Positions 15,111-24,900 of a DNA stretch of 27,535 bases are shown here, in pieces. This DNA is from JAFIHK01 sp041441455. GTDB taxonomy: Bacteria; Bacteroidota; Bacteroidia; Bacteroidales; UBA932. Under the pieces are notes generated by a model that was not told the origin of the DNA, searched no databases, and saw only the letters and a list, made by a program, of their open reading frames with translations. The DNA lies in NCBI GenBank assembly GCA_041441455.1, contig JASDTB010000024.1:1-27535 (forward strand), given 5' to 3'. How positions within the stretch are numbered: position 1 is the first letter of the stretch; each line of letters starts with the position of its first letter. A program made the translations under genes and the position numbers.

Positions 15111-16622
15111 ATGAAAAATAAAATATTATTTCTGAGTCTTGCTGCTGGATTAATGTTGACACTAACCTCTTGCGATGGCTTTTTGAACGTAAAACCATCT
15201 ACTTCAAAAGAGTCTGGTAAGTCAATGTCAACTGTCAGCGACGCGCAAGTTGCTCTAAACGGAACTTACCGCAGATTGACAAGTTCAAACTACTATGGTA
15301 GAAGAATGCTTACTTATGGTGATATGAAAGGTGGAGATTTTGGAGTGCCAACTTTAGGTATTTCAGATGATGCTCTTTATACATTTGCACATGAAAAAGA
15401 TAGAAATAACTACTACTCTTTTTGGGCTACTTTATATGATGTAATTTTACAATCAAACAACATTCTAACAAACATTGCTAATGGTAATGTTATTACATCT
15501 TCAACTGCAGAAGCTACTACTTTGAATGACATTAAAGGTCAAGCATTAATGATTAGAGCTTTAGCTCACTTCGATCTTTGTAGACTTTATGGATATCCAT
15601 ATCTTAAAGACAATGGTGCTTCATGGGGTGTTCCTGTTGTTACTTCCATTTTAGATCCTTTTGCAAAACCTGTAAGAAATACTGTTGCTGAGGTTTATAC
15701 TCAAATTATCCTTGATTTGAATGCTGCTATTCCTTTGCTACCAACTGCAAAGAGATTAGGTAACATGAACCAGTGGGCAGCTAAAGCACTTCTTGCTAGA
15801 GTATATCTTTACAAAGGTGATTGGACAAATGCATACAACACAGCTAAGAACGTAATTGAGTCAGGTGGATATACACTTTATAGCAATACCAACTGGGTTG
15901 GCTCTTGGGCACAACCAAATGGTAGTGAATCTATTTTTGAACTTCTTATCGTTCCAGATGAAAGTGATTTAGGTAACTCATCTCCAAGAAGTTTCTACCG
16001 TCCAAGAAATGACGTTCGTACAGATTTAGGTGCTGCTGTAGCTAGTGATATTTTCTTAAATATGTTCAAATTATATCCAAACGATGTAAGATGGGGTATG
16101 TTAGGATTAGACGAGTTTGGTAACAACAAAACTCCTTCTAGATATATTGCTAACAGAATGGGTTGGATGAAGAAATTCGAAGGTGATGGTAAAAACCCAG
16201 TTTCTGCGGTTAATATCAAAATGTTCAGACTTTCTGAAGTTTACCTTATTGGTGCAGAAGCTGCAGCTAAACTTCCAACTCCAGATCTTACTAACGCAGT
16301 TAAATGGTTGAATGATATTCGTAAGAGAAATCCAGACCTAGCTCCTCTAACAATTAATGATCCTGTTAACACTATCATTGCTGAGGTTATGCTAGAGAGA
16401 AGAAAAGAGCTAATTGGCGAAGGTCATACTTACTTCGATATCCTTAGAACTGGTGGTACAATTGCTTATGATGGAGCAATCTTCTTTGGAGAACCATCTG
16501 TTCCTGCAAACGGTCGCGGAACTACTGTTAACTGGAACTATACAAAATGCGTTCTTCCAATTCCAATCGAAGAGATTAACGCAAACCCTGGTATTGGACA
16601 ACAACAAAACCCAGGTTATTAA
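15111..16622 (+). CDS. SusD/RagB-family surface lipoprotein
   Basis: The 503-residue protein is the lid subunit of the SusCD importer. It has a lipoprotein signal with the acylated Cys at 21 (LTSC), then the SusD start DGFLNVKPS. Central helical TPR-like segments are typical: QSNNILTNI, IKGQALMIRALAHFDLCRLYGYPYL, and AAKALLARVYLYKGDW. A C-terminal portion contains LSEVYLIGAEAAAKL, WLNDIRKRN and EVMLERRKELIGEGHTYFDILR. It is co-transcribed with susC and ends at a strong terminator. The protein should sit on the cell surface over the SusC barrel. Substrate is unknown. Confidence 0.97.
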   Translation: MKNKILFLSLAAGLMLTLTSCDGFLNVKPSTSKESGKSMSTVSDAQVALNGTYRRLTSSNYYGRRMLTYGDMKGGDFGVPTLGISDDALYTFAHEKDRNNYYSFWATLYDVILQSNNILTNIANGNVITSSTAEATTLNDIKGQALMIRALAHFDLCRLYGYPYLKDNGASWGVPVVTSILDPFAKPVRNTVAEVYTQIILDLNAAIPLLPTAKRLGNMNQWAAKALLARVYLYKGDWTNAYNTAKNVIESGGYTLYSNTNWVGSWAQPNGSESIFELLIVPDESDLGNSSPRSFYRPRNDVRTDLGAAVASDIFLNMFKLYPNDVRWGMLGLDEFGNNKTPSRYIANRMGWMKKFEGDGKNPVSAVNIKMFRLSEVYLIGAEAAAKLPTPDLTNAVKWLNDIRKRNPDLAPLTINDPVNTIIAEVMLERRKELIGEGHTYFDILRTGGTIAYDGAIFFGEPSVPANGRGTTVNWNYTKCVLPIPIEEINANPGIGQQQNPGY

Positions 16623-16649
16623 AATAAGATTAATTTTGGTAAGACCCTC

Positions 16650-16687
16650 GAAGGCTGGTGTAAAATGCACCAGCCTTCTTTTTTTTG
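16650..16687 (+). terminator. Intrinsic terminator after susD
   Basis: An 11-bp stem GAAGGCTGGTG (16650-16660) pairs with CACCAGCCTTC (16668-16678) around TAAAATG, followed by eight T. The end of the T-tract overlaps the -33 element of the hut promoter. Confidence 0.93.
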
Positions 16688-16715
16688 ATGCTTATCTCCA
16701 TTTTGTTTATATTTG
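16684..16715 (+). promoter_or_regulatory. hut operon promoter (-33 and -7)
   Basis: TTTG (16684-16687) and TATATTTG (16708-16715) are separated by 20 nt, an excellent Bacteroidetes promoter. The -7 box ends 40 nt before the hutH ATG. No obvious operator palindrome was seen. Confidence 0.75.
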
Positions 16716-16755
16716 TTGCAAATTGATTTAAAATAGTTAAAAAATATAAGCACAG

Positions 16756-18255
16756 ATGGAGTATTTTCATTTAACCCTAAACAATCTTACTATAAACGAC
16801 ATTCTGCCGTTAACCGATGAAAAATGCAAACTTGTTCTGTCCGAAGAGGTCAAAACCAGAATCAAGAAATGCCGCGAGTATCTAGACAATAAAATGAAGT
16901 ATCAAACCGAGCCAATCTATGGAATTACAACAGGTTTTGGCTCTTTATGTAATGTTAAAATTGATACCGACCAATTGTCGAAACTGCAAAAAAACCTTGT
17001 CATGTCGCACGCTTGCGGAATGGGAGAGGAGGTGCCGCAAGAGATTGTTAGGTTAATGATGTTCCTTAAAATAAAATCATTAGGCTACGGATATTCAGGA
17101 GTAAGAATGGAGACTGTAGATAGATTAGTAGAGATGTTCAATCAAAACGTCTATCCAGTTGTATATCAGCAAGGATCTCTTGGTGCATCGGGCGACTTAG
17201 CCCCACTTGCCAATATGATTCTACCAATATTAGGTCTTGGAGAGGTAAATTATCAAGGAAAAAGATACTCTGCTGCTGAGATTAACCAAAAATTTGGTTG
17301 GGAAGAGATGAGCCTTGCATCAAAAGAGGGATTGGCTCTCCTCAATGGAACCCAATTCATGTTAGCATACAGCGTCTGGAATCTGATTAAAGCAAAAAAA
17401 CTCTCAATGCAGGCAGATTTAATTGCAGCTATGTCTCTCGACGCGTTTGATGGAAGAACCGAGCCATTCACCCCAGGAGTACACACAATCCGCCCTCACA
17501 GAGGACAGTGCGAAACTGCAGCTAACATGTTAAAGTTTCTCCAAGGAAGCGAAATTGCTGCTCGAAAGAAAGAGCACGTTCAAGACCCATACTCATTCCG
17601 TTGCGTGCCTCAAGTTCACGGAGCAACAAAAGATGCGCTTCGTTATATCGAAGAGGCTTTCACAACCGAGTTGAATAGTGCCACCGACAATCCAACAATT
17701 TTGCCCGAAGAGGATAAGATTGTCTCTGCAGGCAACTTCCATGGACAACCACTTGCACTACCATTAGACTATCTCTCTATAGCTATGGCCGAACTAGGAA
17801 GTATTTCGGAGAGAAGAACATATCAGCTTATTTCAGGAAAACGTTCACTTCCATCTTTCCTAGTTGCACGTCCAGGACTTAACTCTGGATTTATGATTCC
17901 TCAATACTCACAAGCATCTATCGTCAGCCAAAACAAACATCTCTGTATGCCAGCTTGTGTTGATACTATAGATTCATCGCAAGGTCAAGAGGACCATGTG
18001 AGTATGGGTGCTAATGCCGCAACAAAATGCTTCAGAGTTATGGAAAATGTAGAGAAGATTCTAGCTATTGAACTAATGAATGCCGCTCAGGCTCTTGAGT
18101 TCCGTCGCCCACTAAAATCTTCGGAAGTAATAGAAAAGCTCTATGCGGAATATCGTAAATGTGTAAACTTCATCAAAGAGGACGAAGTGATGTACACAAA
18201 TATGCAAAACTCAGTTAAATTCCTAAGAGACCTTAAAAATGAGGATTTTAATTAA
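16756..18255 (+). CDS. hutH: Histidine ammonia-lyase
   Basis: HutH converts L-histidine to trans-urocanate and ammonia, the first step of histidine degradation, in the cytosol. The 499-residue protein has the Ala-Ser-Gly triad at 144-146 (GSLGASGDLAPLANM) that cyclises to the MIO electrophile, and the active-site Tyr in YGITTGFG (Y55). Further down it has LLNGTQ, QDPYSFRC-PQVHGA, ATDNPT and the SSQGQEDHVSMG stretch. Length is normal for bacterial HAL. His rather than aromatic-acid specificity is supported by hutI and ftcD downstream. Its last 17 bases overlap hutI. Confidence 0.97.
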   Translation: MEYFHLTLNNLTINDILPLTDEKCKLVLSEEVKTRIKKCREYLDNKMKYQTEPIYGITTGFGSLCNVKIDTDQLSKLQKNLVMSHACGMGEEVPQEIVRLMMFLKIKSLGYGYSGVRMETVDRLVEMFNQNVYPVVYQQGSLGASGDLAPLANMILPILGLGEVNYQGKRYSAAEINQKFGWEEMSLASKEGLALLNGTQFMLAYSVWNLIKAKKLSMQADLIAAMSLDAFDGRTEPFTPGVHTIRPHRGQCETAANMLKFLQGSEIAARKKEHVQDPYSFRCVPQVHGATKDALRYIEEAFTTELNSATDNPTILPEEDKIVSAGNFHGQPLALPLDYLSIAMAELGSISERRTYQLISGKRSLPSFLVARPGLNSGFMIPQYSQASIVSQNKHLCMPACVDTIDSSQGQEDHVSMGANAATKCFRVMENVEKILAIELMNAAQALEFRRPLKSSEVIEKLYAEYRKCVNFIKEDEVMYTNMQNSVKFLRDLKNEDFN

Positions 18256-19486
18256 AAATATAAAACAATTAATTCAGACATCTAACGATCCTGCCACCCT
18301 TTTGAAAAAGGGGACAGAGATGGCTCAGATGGATGTTATTGAAAATGGATGGTTGATCATCGAAGATTCAAAAATCAAGAACTTCGGTGATTCAACTACT
18401 TTTCCGTCCCAAGAGAGATTCGATAAAGAGATAGATGCCACAGGGAGAGTAGTGATGCCAGCCTTGTGCGATTGCCATACCCATATCGTTTATGCAGGAA
18501 GTCGCGAAAAAGAGTTCTTCGACAAAATAAGAGGCTTGTCGTACCAAGAGATTGCAAAGCGAGGAGGCGGAATCCTGAATTCGGCAGACTTGCTAAGTAA
18601 AACATCAGAAGGCGAGCTTTTCCAACAAGCGATGGAGAGAGTCCGCGAAATCACGGCGAAGGGCACAGGCAGCGTGGAGATTAAAAGCGGTTACGGACTA
18701 AACCCTGCTGACGAAATCAAGATGCTCAGAGTAATCAAAAGAATCTCCGAGGAGTCTCAATTAACTGTAAAATCAACATTTCTCGGAGCTCATGCTTTTC
18801 CTCAAAGGTACAAAGAGGATCATGCTGGATACGTTGATGAGATTATAAACGAAATGATTCCAGTAATTGCAACCGAAGAGCTTGCAGACTATATAGATAT
18901 TTTCTGCGAAGAGGGATTCTTTTCAATCGAAGATACCGATCGCATCCTGAATGCAGGAATCAAATATGGATTACGCCCAAAAGTACACGCCAACCAAATG
19001 GGATTCTCAGGAGGTGTACAAATGGGAGTTAAATACAATGCAATTTCTGTCGACCACTTAGAGTTCACAGGTGATGAAGAGTTTGAGTTATTGGCTAACT
19101 CCGATACAATGCCAGTTCTTCTTCCAGGTGCTACAATGTTTTTAAAAATGGACTACGCTCCAGCTCAAAAGATGTTAGAGAGAGGCCTTCCATTAGCAGT
19201 TGCTTCAAATTATAACCCAGGGTCATGCCCTTCGGGAGATTTGATGTTTATGATGTTTTTAGCATGCCAGCACTACAAATTCACTGCAGAGCAAGCAATT
19301 AATGCAACAACTATTAACTCTGCTTATGCTATGGACTTAAGCGAAACTAAAGGTACAATTGCAGTTGGAAAAGATGCCGATCTACTTATAACCAAACCGG
19401 TTCCATCGTACGAATTCCTGCCATATTCATTCACAACGCCGCTAATTGAGAGAATGATTCTGGGAGGAAAAGAGATAAGTTTATAA
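18239..19486 (+). CDS. hutI: Imidazolonepropionase
   Basis: HutI hydrolyses 4-imidazolone-5-propanoate to N-formimino-L-glutamate, the third step of the pathway. The 415-residue amidohydrolase has the metal-binding HTH of DCHTHIVYAGSR (H80, H82), then GGGILNSA, GTGSVEIKSGYGL, the FLGAHAFP segment, KVHANQMG, SVDHLEF and NPGSCPSGDL, all characteristic. The ATG lies inside the 3' end of hutH in another frame (17-base overlap), so translation is coupled. The gene for the second enzyme, urocanase, is not between them or elsewhere in the window. Confidence 0.97.
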   Translation: MRILIKNIKQLIQTSNDPATLLKKGTEMAQMDVIENGWLIIEDSKIKNFGDSTTFPSQERFDKEIDATGRVVMPALCDCHTHIVYAGSREKEFFDKIRGLSYQEIAKRGGGILNSADLLSKTSEGELFQQAMERVREITAKGTGSVEIKSGYGLNPADEIKMLRVIKRISEESQLTVKSTFLGAHAFPQRYKEDHAGYVDEIINEMIPVIATEELADYIDIFCEEGFFSIEDTDRILNAGIKYGLRPKVHANQMGFSGGVQMGVKYNAISVDHLEFTGDEEFELLANSDTMPVLLPGATMFLKMDYAPAQKMLERGLPLAVASNYNPGSCPSGDLMFMMFLACQHYKFTAEQAINATTINSAYAMDLSETKGTIAVGKDADLLITKPVPSYEFLPYSFTTPLIERMILGGKEISL

Positions 19487-19491
19487 ATTTG
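19484..19491 (+). promoter_or_regulatory. Possible internal promoter (-7 box at the hutI stop codon)
   Basis: TAAATTTG, an exact TAnnTTTG match, begins with the TAA stop of hutI and ends 27 nt before the next ATG. The -33 side is weak (TTCTGG), so a chance match is possible. Confidence 0.35.
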
Positions 19492-19518
19492 CCTCAAACT
19501 TAAAAACTCAATATCAAG

Positions 19519-20160
19519 ATGAAAACCTTTAAAACACCGCTAGGCGACGTAACAGTTACACCACTGGGACACGCTTCTATCCAGATTCTATGGAACGGAA
19601 AGTACATCTACGTCGATCCATATTCTGAGGTAATGGAGTTCACAGGAATGCCAAAGGCAGATCTGATTCTTATTTCACATAATCACTATGATCATCTTGA
19701 TATATATGCTATTCGGCCTATTAAAAAAGATGAGACAGTTTTTGTGACCGACAAGTATTCAAAAGATACCATTAAAAACGCAAACACAATCTCACCAGGA
19801 GAGGAGTTTATTTTTGAAGGTATTAGCATCAAAGCTTTTCCAGCATACAATATCAAAAACAGACGCGACGATGGTGTCCCTTTTCACTCATTAGGCGAAG
19901 TGAACGGCTATATCCTTAATTTCAATGGATTCAAAATATACATTGCAGGAGATACCGAATTTATTCATGAGATGAAAGACCTAAAACATATAGATTTAGC
20001 ATTTTTGCCAAAGAACCTGCCATACACCATGACCGACGATGAGTTCATTGAAGCAGCAAATGCAATCTCACCAATGTACCTGTACGCTTACCATTTCTTC
20101 GATCTCGATACAGAGTACTTAAGAAGAGGGCTCAAACCAACTATTGAACTACTAAACTAA
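19519..20160 (+). CDS. Metallo-beta-lactamase-fold hydrolase (UlaG-like) in the hut operon
   Basis: The 213-residue protein has the MBL-fold signature: H18 in LGHAS, HNHYDH at 54-59 (zinc ligands H54, H56, D58, H59), the Asp of IAGDTE and a late His in YAYHFF. It resembles the UlaG/YtnP-like group, which hydrolyses diverse esters, lactones and phosphodiesters. There is no signal peptide, so it is cytosolic. It sits between hutI and ftcD with gaps of 32 and 23 nt, so it is probably co-transcribed. It is not a known Hut enzyme. A role as a formiminoglutamate or other intermediate hydrolase is only a guess, since known HutF/HutG enzymes belong to other folds. Family sure; function unknown. Confidence 0.9.
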   Translation: MKTFKTPLGDVTVTPLGHASIQILWNGKYIYVDPYSEVMEFTGMPKADLILISHNHYDHLDIYAIRPIKKDETVFVTDKYSKDTIKNANTISPGEEFIFEGISIKAFPAYNIKNRRDDGVPFHSLGEVNGYILNFNGFKIYIAGDTEFIHEMKDLKHIDLAFLPKNLPYTMTDDEFIEAANAISPMYLYAYHFFDLDTEYLRRGLKPTIELLN

Positions 20161-20183
20161 AAAAATATACCTTACAATAAATA

Positions 20184-21884
20184 ATGATACAGAAAATAAT
20201 TGAATGCGTTCCAAACTTTAGCGAAGGACGCGATATGAATGTTATCAAACAGATAACAGATGTAATTGAAAAAGTAGAAGGAGTTAAACTACTTAATGTC
20301 GACCCAGGTGCAGCAACAAACAGAACCGTTGTGACATTTGTAGGATCACCAGAAGCTGTTTCTCAAGCAGCATTTCTGGCAATCAAAAAGGCATCTGAAG
20401 TTATCGATATGCGCCACCACCACGGTGAGCACCCAAGAATGGGAGCAACTGATGTTTGTCCATTTATTCCAATTTCGGGAGTGACTATGGAGGAGACAGC
20501 AGAATATGCAAGAGCATTGGCAAAAAGGGTAGGAGAAGAGCTTCAAATTCCAATCTACTGCTACGAAAGTGCAGCCTTCAAGCCAGAACGCAGAAACCTT
20601 GCAACTTGCCGTTCTGGAGAGTACGAAGGTCTATCTAAAAAGTTCACTAACCCAGAGTGGAAGCCAGATTTTGGACCATCTGAATTCAACGAAAAGGTCG
20701 CTGTTACTGGAGCAACTGCAATTGGAGCAAGAGACTTTTTAGTTGCAATCAACTATAACTTGAACACAACATCTACTCGTCGCGCAAACGCAATTGCTTT
20801 TGATGTAAGAGAGAAGGGACGTAAAAAGAGAGAGGGAAACCCAATCACAGGTAAAGTTGTGGTTGATGAAAGAGGCAAAGAGGTGTGGATTCCAGGAACA
20901 CTCAAAGGCTGCAAAGCTATTGGATGGTTCATTGAAGAGTACGGAATTGCTCAAGTATCCATGAACGTTACAAACATAACAGAGACTCCTGTGCATATTG
21001 CTTTCGACGAAGTGGTCGATAAAGCTGCCGCAAGAGGAATCAGAGTTACAGGAGCCGAGATTGTAGGACTTATCCCTAAGAAAGTGTTGATCGAAGCTGG
21101 AAAATATTATCTAGCAAAACAACAACGCTCTGCGGGTATTTCAGAAGAGGAGATAATCAAGATTGCTGTAAAATCAATGGGCTTAGACGATCTAAAACCA
21201 TTTGATCCAAAAGAGAAGGTTATTGAATATTTGATGGAAGAGGGAGCTGCTAAAAAGCTTATCGATTTCACATGTAAAGGCTTTGCGCTTGAAACAGCAA
21301 GCGAATCACCAGCACCAGGTGGCGGCTCTGTGTCTGCCTATATTGGAGCATTGGGGGCTGCGTTAGGAACAATGGTGGCAAACCTTTCGTCACATAAACC
21401 AGGTTGGGATGACAAATGGAACTACTTTGGACAATTAGCAGAGCAAGGTCAATCAATCATGAATGAACTGCTTTTCTTAGTTGACGAAGACACTAAATCA
21501 TTCAACGCAATCATGGATGCATTTGGACTTCCAAAAAGCAACGATATAGAAAAGGCAGCAAGAGCAGAAGCAATCCAAAAGGCAACACTCTACGCAACAG
21601 AAATTCCACTTCGCACAATGAAGGTAGCTTACTCAGGATTTGATCTAGTTGAGAAAATGGCTGCAGAGGGAAATCCAAACTCAGTATCAGACGCAGGTGT
21701 AGGAGCGCTTTGCTTACGTTCAGCAATCCACGGAGCATATCTTAATGTTAAGATCAACGCTTCTGGTCTCAAGGACGCCGAAACAGTTGCAAGACTTAAT
21801 GCTGAGGCAGACGCAATAATTGCAAATACCGACAGACGCGAAAAAGAGATTATTGCAATTGTAAATAAAGTTATAGCTGGATAA
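20184..21884 (+). CDS. ftcD: Bifunctional glutamate formimidoyltransferase / formimidoyl-THF cyclodeaminase (FTCD type)
   Basis: The 566-residue protein fuses two enzymes, as in vertebrate FTCD. The formiminotransferase domains (about 1-300) start with ECVPNFSEGRD and contain HHGEHPRMGATD (79-90), whose His83 corresponds to the catalytic His of the family. A linker of about 50 residues leads to the cyclodeaminase domain (about 355-566) with SESPAPGGGSVSAYIGALGA. The pair transfers the formimino group of formiminoglutamate to tetrahydrofolate, giving glutamate, then releases ammonia to form 5,10-methenyl-THF. It ends the hut operon and is followed by a bidirectional terminator. In many bacteria the two activities are separate genes; here the fusion is continuous with no frameshift. 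Confidence 0.96.
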   Translation: MIQKIIECVPNFSEGRDMNVIKQITDVIEKVEGVKLLNVDPGAATNRTVVTFVGSPEAVSQAAFLAIKKASEVIDMRHHHGEHPRMGATDVCPFIPISGVTMEETAEYARALAKRVGEELQIPIYCYESAAFKPERRNLATCRSGEYEGLSKKFTNPEWKPDFGPSEFNEKVAVTGATAIGARDFLVAINYNLNTTSTRRANAIAFDVREKGRKKREGNPITGKVVVDERGKEVWIPGTLKGCKAIGWFIEEYGIAQVSMNVTNITETPVHIAFDEVVDKAAARGIRVTGAEIVGLIPKKVLIEAGKYYLAKQQRSAGISEEEIIKIAVKSMGLDDLKPFDPKEKVIEYLMEEGAAKKLIDFTCKGFALETASESPAPGGGSVSAYIGALGAALGTMVANLSSHKPGWDDKWNYFGQLAEQGQSIMNELLFLVDEDTKSFNAIMDAFGLPKSNDIEKAARAEAIQKATLYATEIPLRTMKVAYSGFDLVEKMAAEGNPNSVSDAGVGALCLRSAIHGAYLNVKINASGLKDAETVARLNAEADAIIANTDRREKEIIAIVNKVIAG

Positions 21885-21903
21885 TCCTAATCTAACATAA
21901 AAC

Positions 21904-21936
21904 AAAAAATGGTGGCCATCAAAGCCACCATTTTTT
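21904..21936. terminator. Bidirectional terminator between ftcD and nifJ
   Basis: ATGGTGGC (21909-21916) pairs with GCCACCAT (21924-21931) around CATCAAA. The stem is flanked by A's on the left and T's on the right, so it gives a U-tract on either strand. It serves both convergent genes. Confidence 0.92.
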
Positions 21937-21956
21937 CATTTATACTATTTAGCTAA

Positions 21957-24900
21957 TTACACTTGCGATGCAAGACGTTTGTAGCCGTTATAGCGCCATT
22001 TTGCGTACTCTTCGGTGAGAGAGAATAGTTCGTTAGCTGCATCTGGGAACATCTTCGCCAATGAAGTATAGCGAATCTCTCCTTTGATGAAGTCTTGGAA
22101 CTTGCTCCAATCAGGCTCTTTACTATCTAGAGTGAATGGATTCTTACCCTCAGACTCGAGCATTGGGTTGTATCTGTAAAGATGCCAGTAACCGCACTCA
22201 ACAGCCTTTTTCTCTTCACGTTGCGAAGCACCCATACCGTCTTTCAGACCATGACTGATACATGGAGCGTAAGCGATAATCAAAGATGGACCATTGTAAG
22301 CCTCAGCCTCTTTCAATACATTGAAGAATTGATTTTGGCTAGCACCCATAGCAACTTGAGCAACATAAACATAACCGTAGCTCATTGCCATCATACCAAG
22401 GTCTTTCTTACGAATTCTCTTACCAGAAGTTGCAAATTTAGCAACAGCACCAGCAGGAGTTGACTTCGAAGATTGTCCACCAGTATTTGAGTAAACCTCA
22501 GTGTCAAGAACAAGAACATTCACATTGTTGCCCGAAGCTAAAACATGGTCAAGTCCACCATATCCGATGTCGTAAGCCCAACCGTCGCCACCGAAGATCC
22601 ACTGAGAGCGAACAACCAAGTAATCCTTAAGAACAACAAGCTCTTTGCAAATATCGCACTTGCACTCTTTGATCATAGGAATAAGTTTGTCTGCAATCTC
22701 TCTAGTCTTTTCTGCGCTGTCTCTATTAGTGATCCACTCACCAAACAGAACTTTCATCTCAGCACTGCAGCAGTCACAAGCAAGACCATCAGTCATAAGC
22801 TTAGCAACTCTGTCGCGGATTCTTTCAGAACCTAAGTGCATACCCAATCCAAACTCAGCGTTGTCTTCGAACAAAGAGTTAGCCCAAGATGGACCACGTC
22901 CGTTTCTGTCGCTAGTGTAAGGAGATGCAGGGAATGAACCACCGAAGATAGAAGAACAACCGGTAGCATTAGCAATCATCATTCTGTCACCAAACAGTTG
23001 AGTGATAGCTTTGATATAAGGGGTCTCACCGCAACCAGCACAAGCACCCGAGAACTCGAATAGAGGTTGTGCGAATTGTGAGTTTTTAACATTTTGAGAC
23101 TTCGACTGAACAGTGTCTTTGTAACCAATTGTAGCGTGAAGATAATCGAAGTTCGGTTGCTCATGCATTTGAGAATCGATAGTCTTCATCACAAGAGCCT
23201 TATTCTTAGCTGGACATACATCTGCGCAGTTACCGCAACCAGTACAATCTAGCGGAGAGACTTGGATTGTGAAAGAGTAGTCTTTGTAAGGACCATTACC
23301 CTTAATCTTCTTAATAGAGATAGGTGCTTTGTTAGACTCTTCGTCGTCCATCAGGAACGGTCTGATAGCAGCGTGAGGACAAACGAATGAACATTGATTA
23401 CATTGGATACAGTTTTCAGCTTGCCACTCTGGAACGTGAACAGCTACACCTCTCTTCTCAAAAGCAGCAGTACCACTTGGAATAGTACCATCTTCGAGGT
23501 TAAGGAATGCACTTACATGAAGATCGTTACCATTTTGAGCGTTAACAACGTCAGCAACGTTTCTAACCCAATCCGGTGCAAGGCGGTCGAAGCTTGCAGG
23601 TCTGAATTTAGCAGTTAGGTTTTTCCATTCGCAAGGAACTTCAACCTTATGATATTCCGAACCTTTTTCAACAGCAGCGTAGTTCATCTTCACAATAGCT
23701 TCACCCTTCTTACCGTAAGACTTATCTACAGCATATTTCATCTGGCCAACAGCTTGCTCGTAAGGGATAATGTTTGTGATTTTGAAGAATGCAGATTGAA
23801 GGATAGTGTTGGTTCTGTTTCCAAGACCAATCTCCTCAGCAATCTGAGTAGCATTGATAATATAGAAAGTAAGCTCTTTCTTAGCGATAGTAGCTTTGAT
23901 ATATTCTGGAAGTTTGTTCACAGTCTCTTCTACCGACCAAAGGCTGTTCAAAAGGAAAGTACCTTTTTTCTTGATACCCTTAAGAACATCGTATTTAGTT
24001 AAATAAGAAGATACGTGACAAGCAACGAAATCAGGATGCGACACCAAATAAGGTGAAGTGATAGGTTGGTCACCAAATCTCAAGTGAGAGCAAGTGTAAC
24101 CACCCGATTTCTTAGAGTCGTAATCGAAATATGCTTGACAATATTTAGGAGTAGTCTCACCAATAATCTTGATAGTATTCTTGTTAGCACCAACAGTACC
24201 ATCCGAACCTAGACCATAAAACTTGCACTCATAAGTACCCGGTTTAGCTAGATTGATCTCCTCTTTTACAGGAAGTGAACGGAAGGTAACATCATCTACG
24301 ATACCAATTGTGAATCCGTTCTTAGGCTCTTTAAGCTTAAGATTGTCGAATACAGAGATGATTTGTGCAGGAGTTGTGTCTTTCGAAGATAGACCATATC
24401 TTCCACCAACGATAACTGGAGCTTTCGCACCTTTGTCGGCTAGAACAGTCTTAACATCAACATAAAGTGGCTCACCAACAGCACCTGGCTCTTTAGTTCT
24501 GTCTAAAACAGCAATTCTCTTAACCGATTTAGGAAGAACTCTCAAGAAATATTTAGCTGAGAAAGGTCTGTAAAGTCTCACTGTCAACAGACCAACTTTT
24601 TCGCCCTTTTCTCTTAGGTGATCAACAGCCTCTCTGATAGTTTCGCAAACTGAACCCATTGCGATAACGATGTTTTCAGCTTCAGGATCGCCATAATAAT
24701 CGAAAGGAAGGTAGTGACGGCCTGTAAGTTCGCTGATTTCGCCCATATAACGAGCAACTACATCTGGAACAGCATCGTAGAAAGGATTCGAAGCCTCTCT
24801 AGCTTGGAAATAAACATCTGGGTTTTGCGCAGTACCTCTTGTAACAGGTTTCTCAGGATTAAGTGCTCTGCCTCTGAAAGCAGCAAGCGACTTCTCGCTG

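Noticed and set aside
12037..16622. Polysaccharide utilisation locus
   Set aside because: Only the SusC/SusD pair is present; no glycoside hydrolase, lyase, sulfatase or regulator accompanies it.
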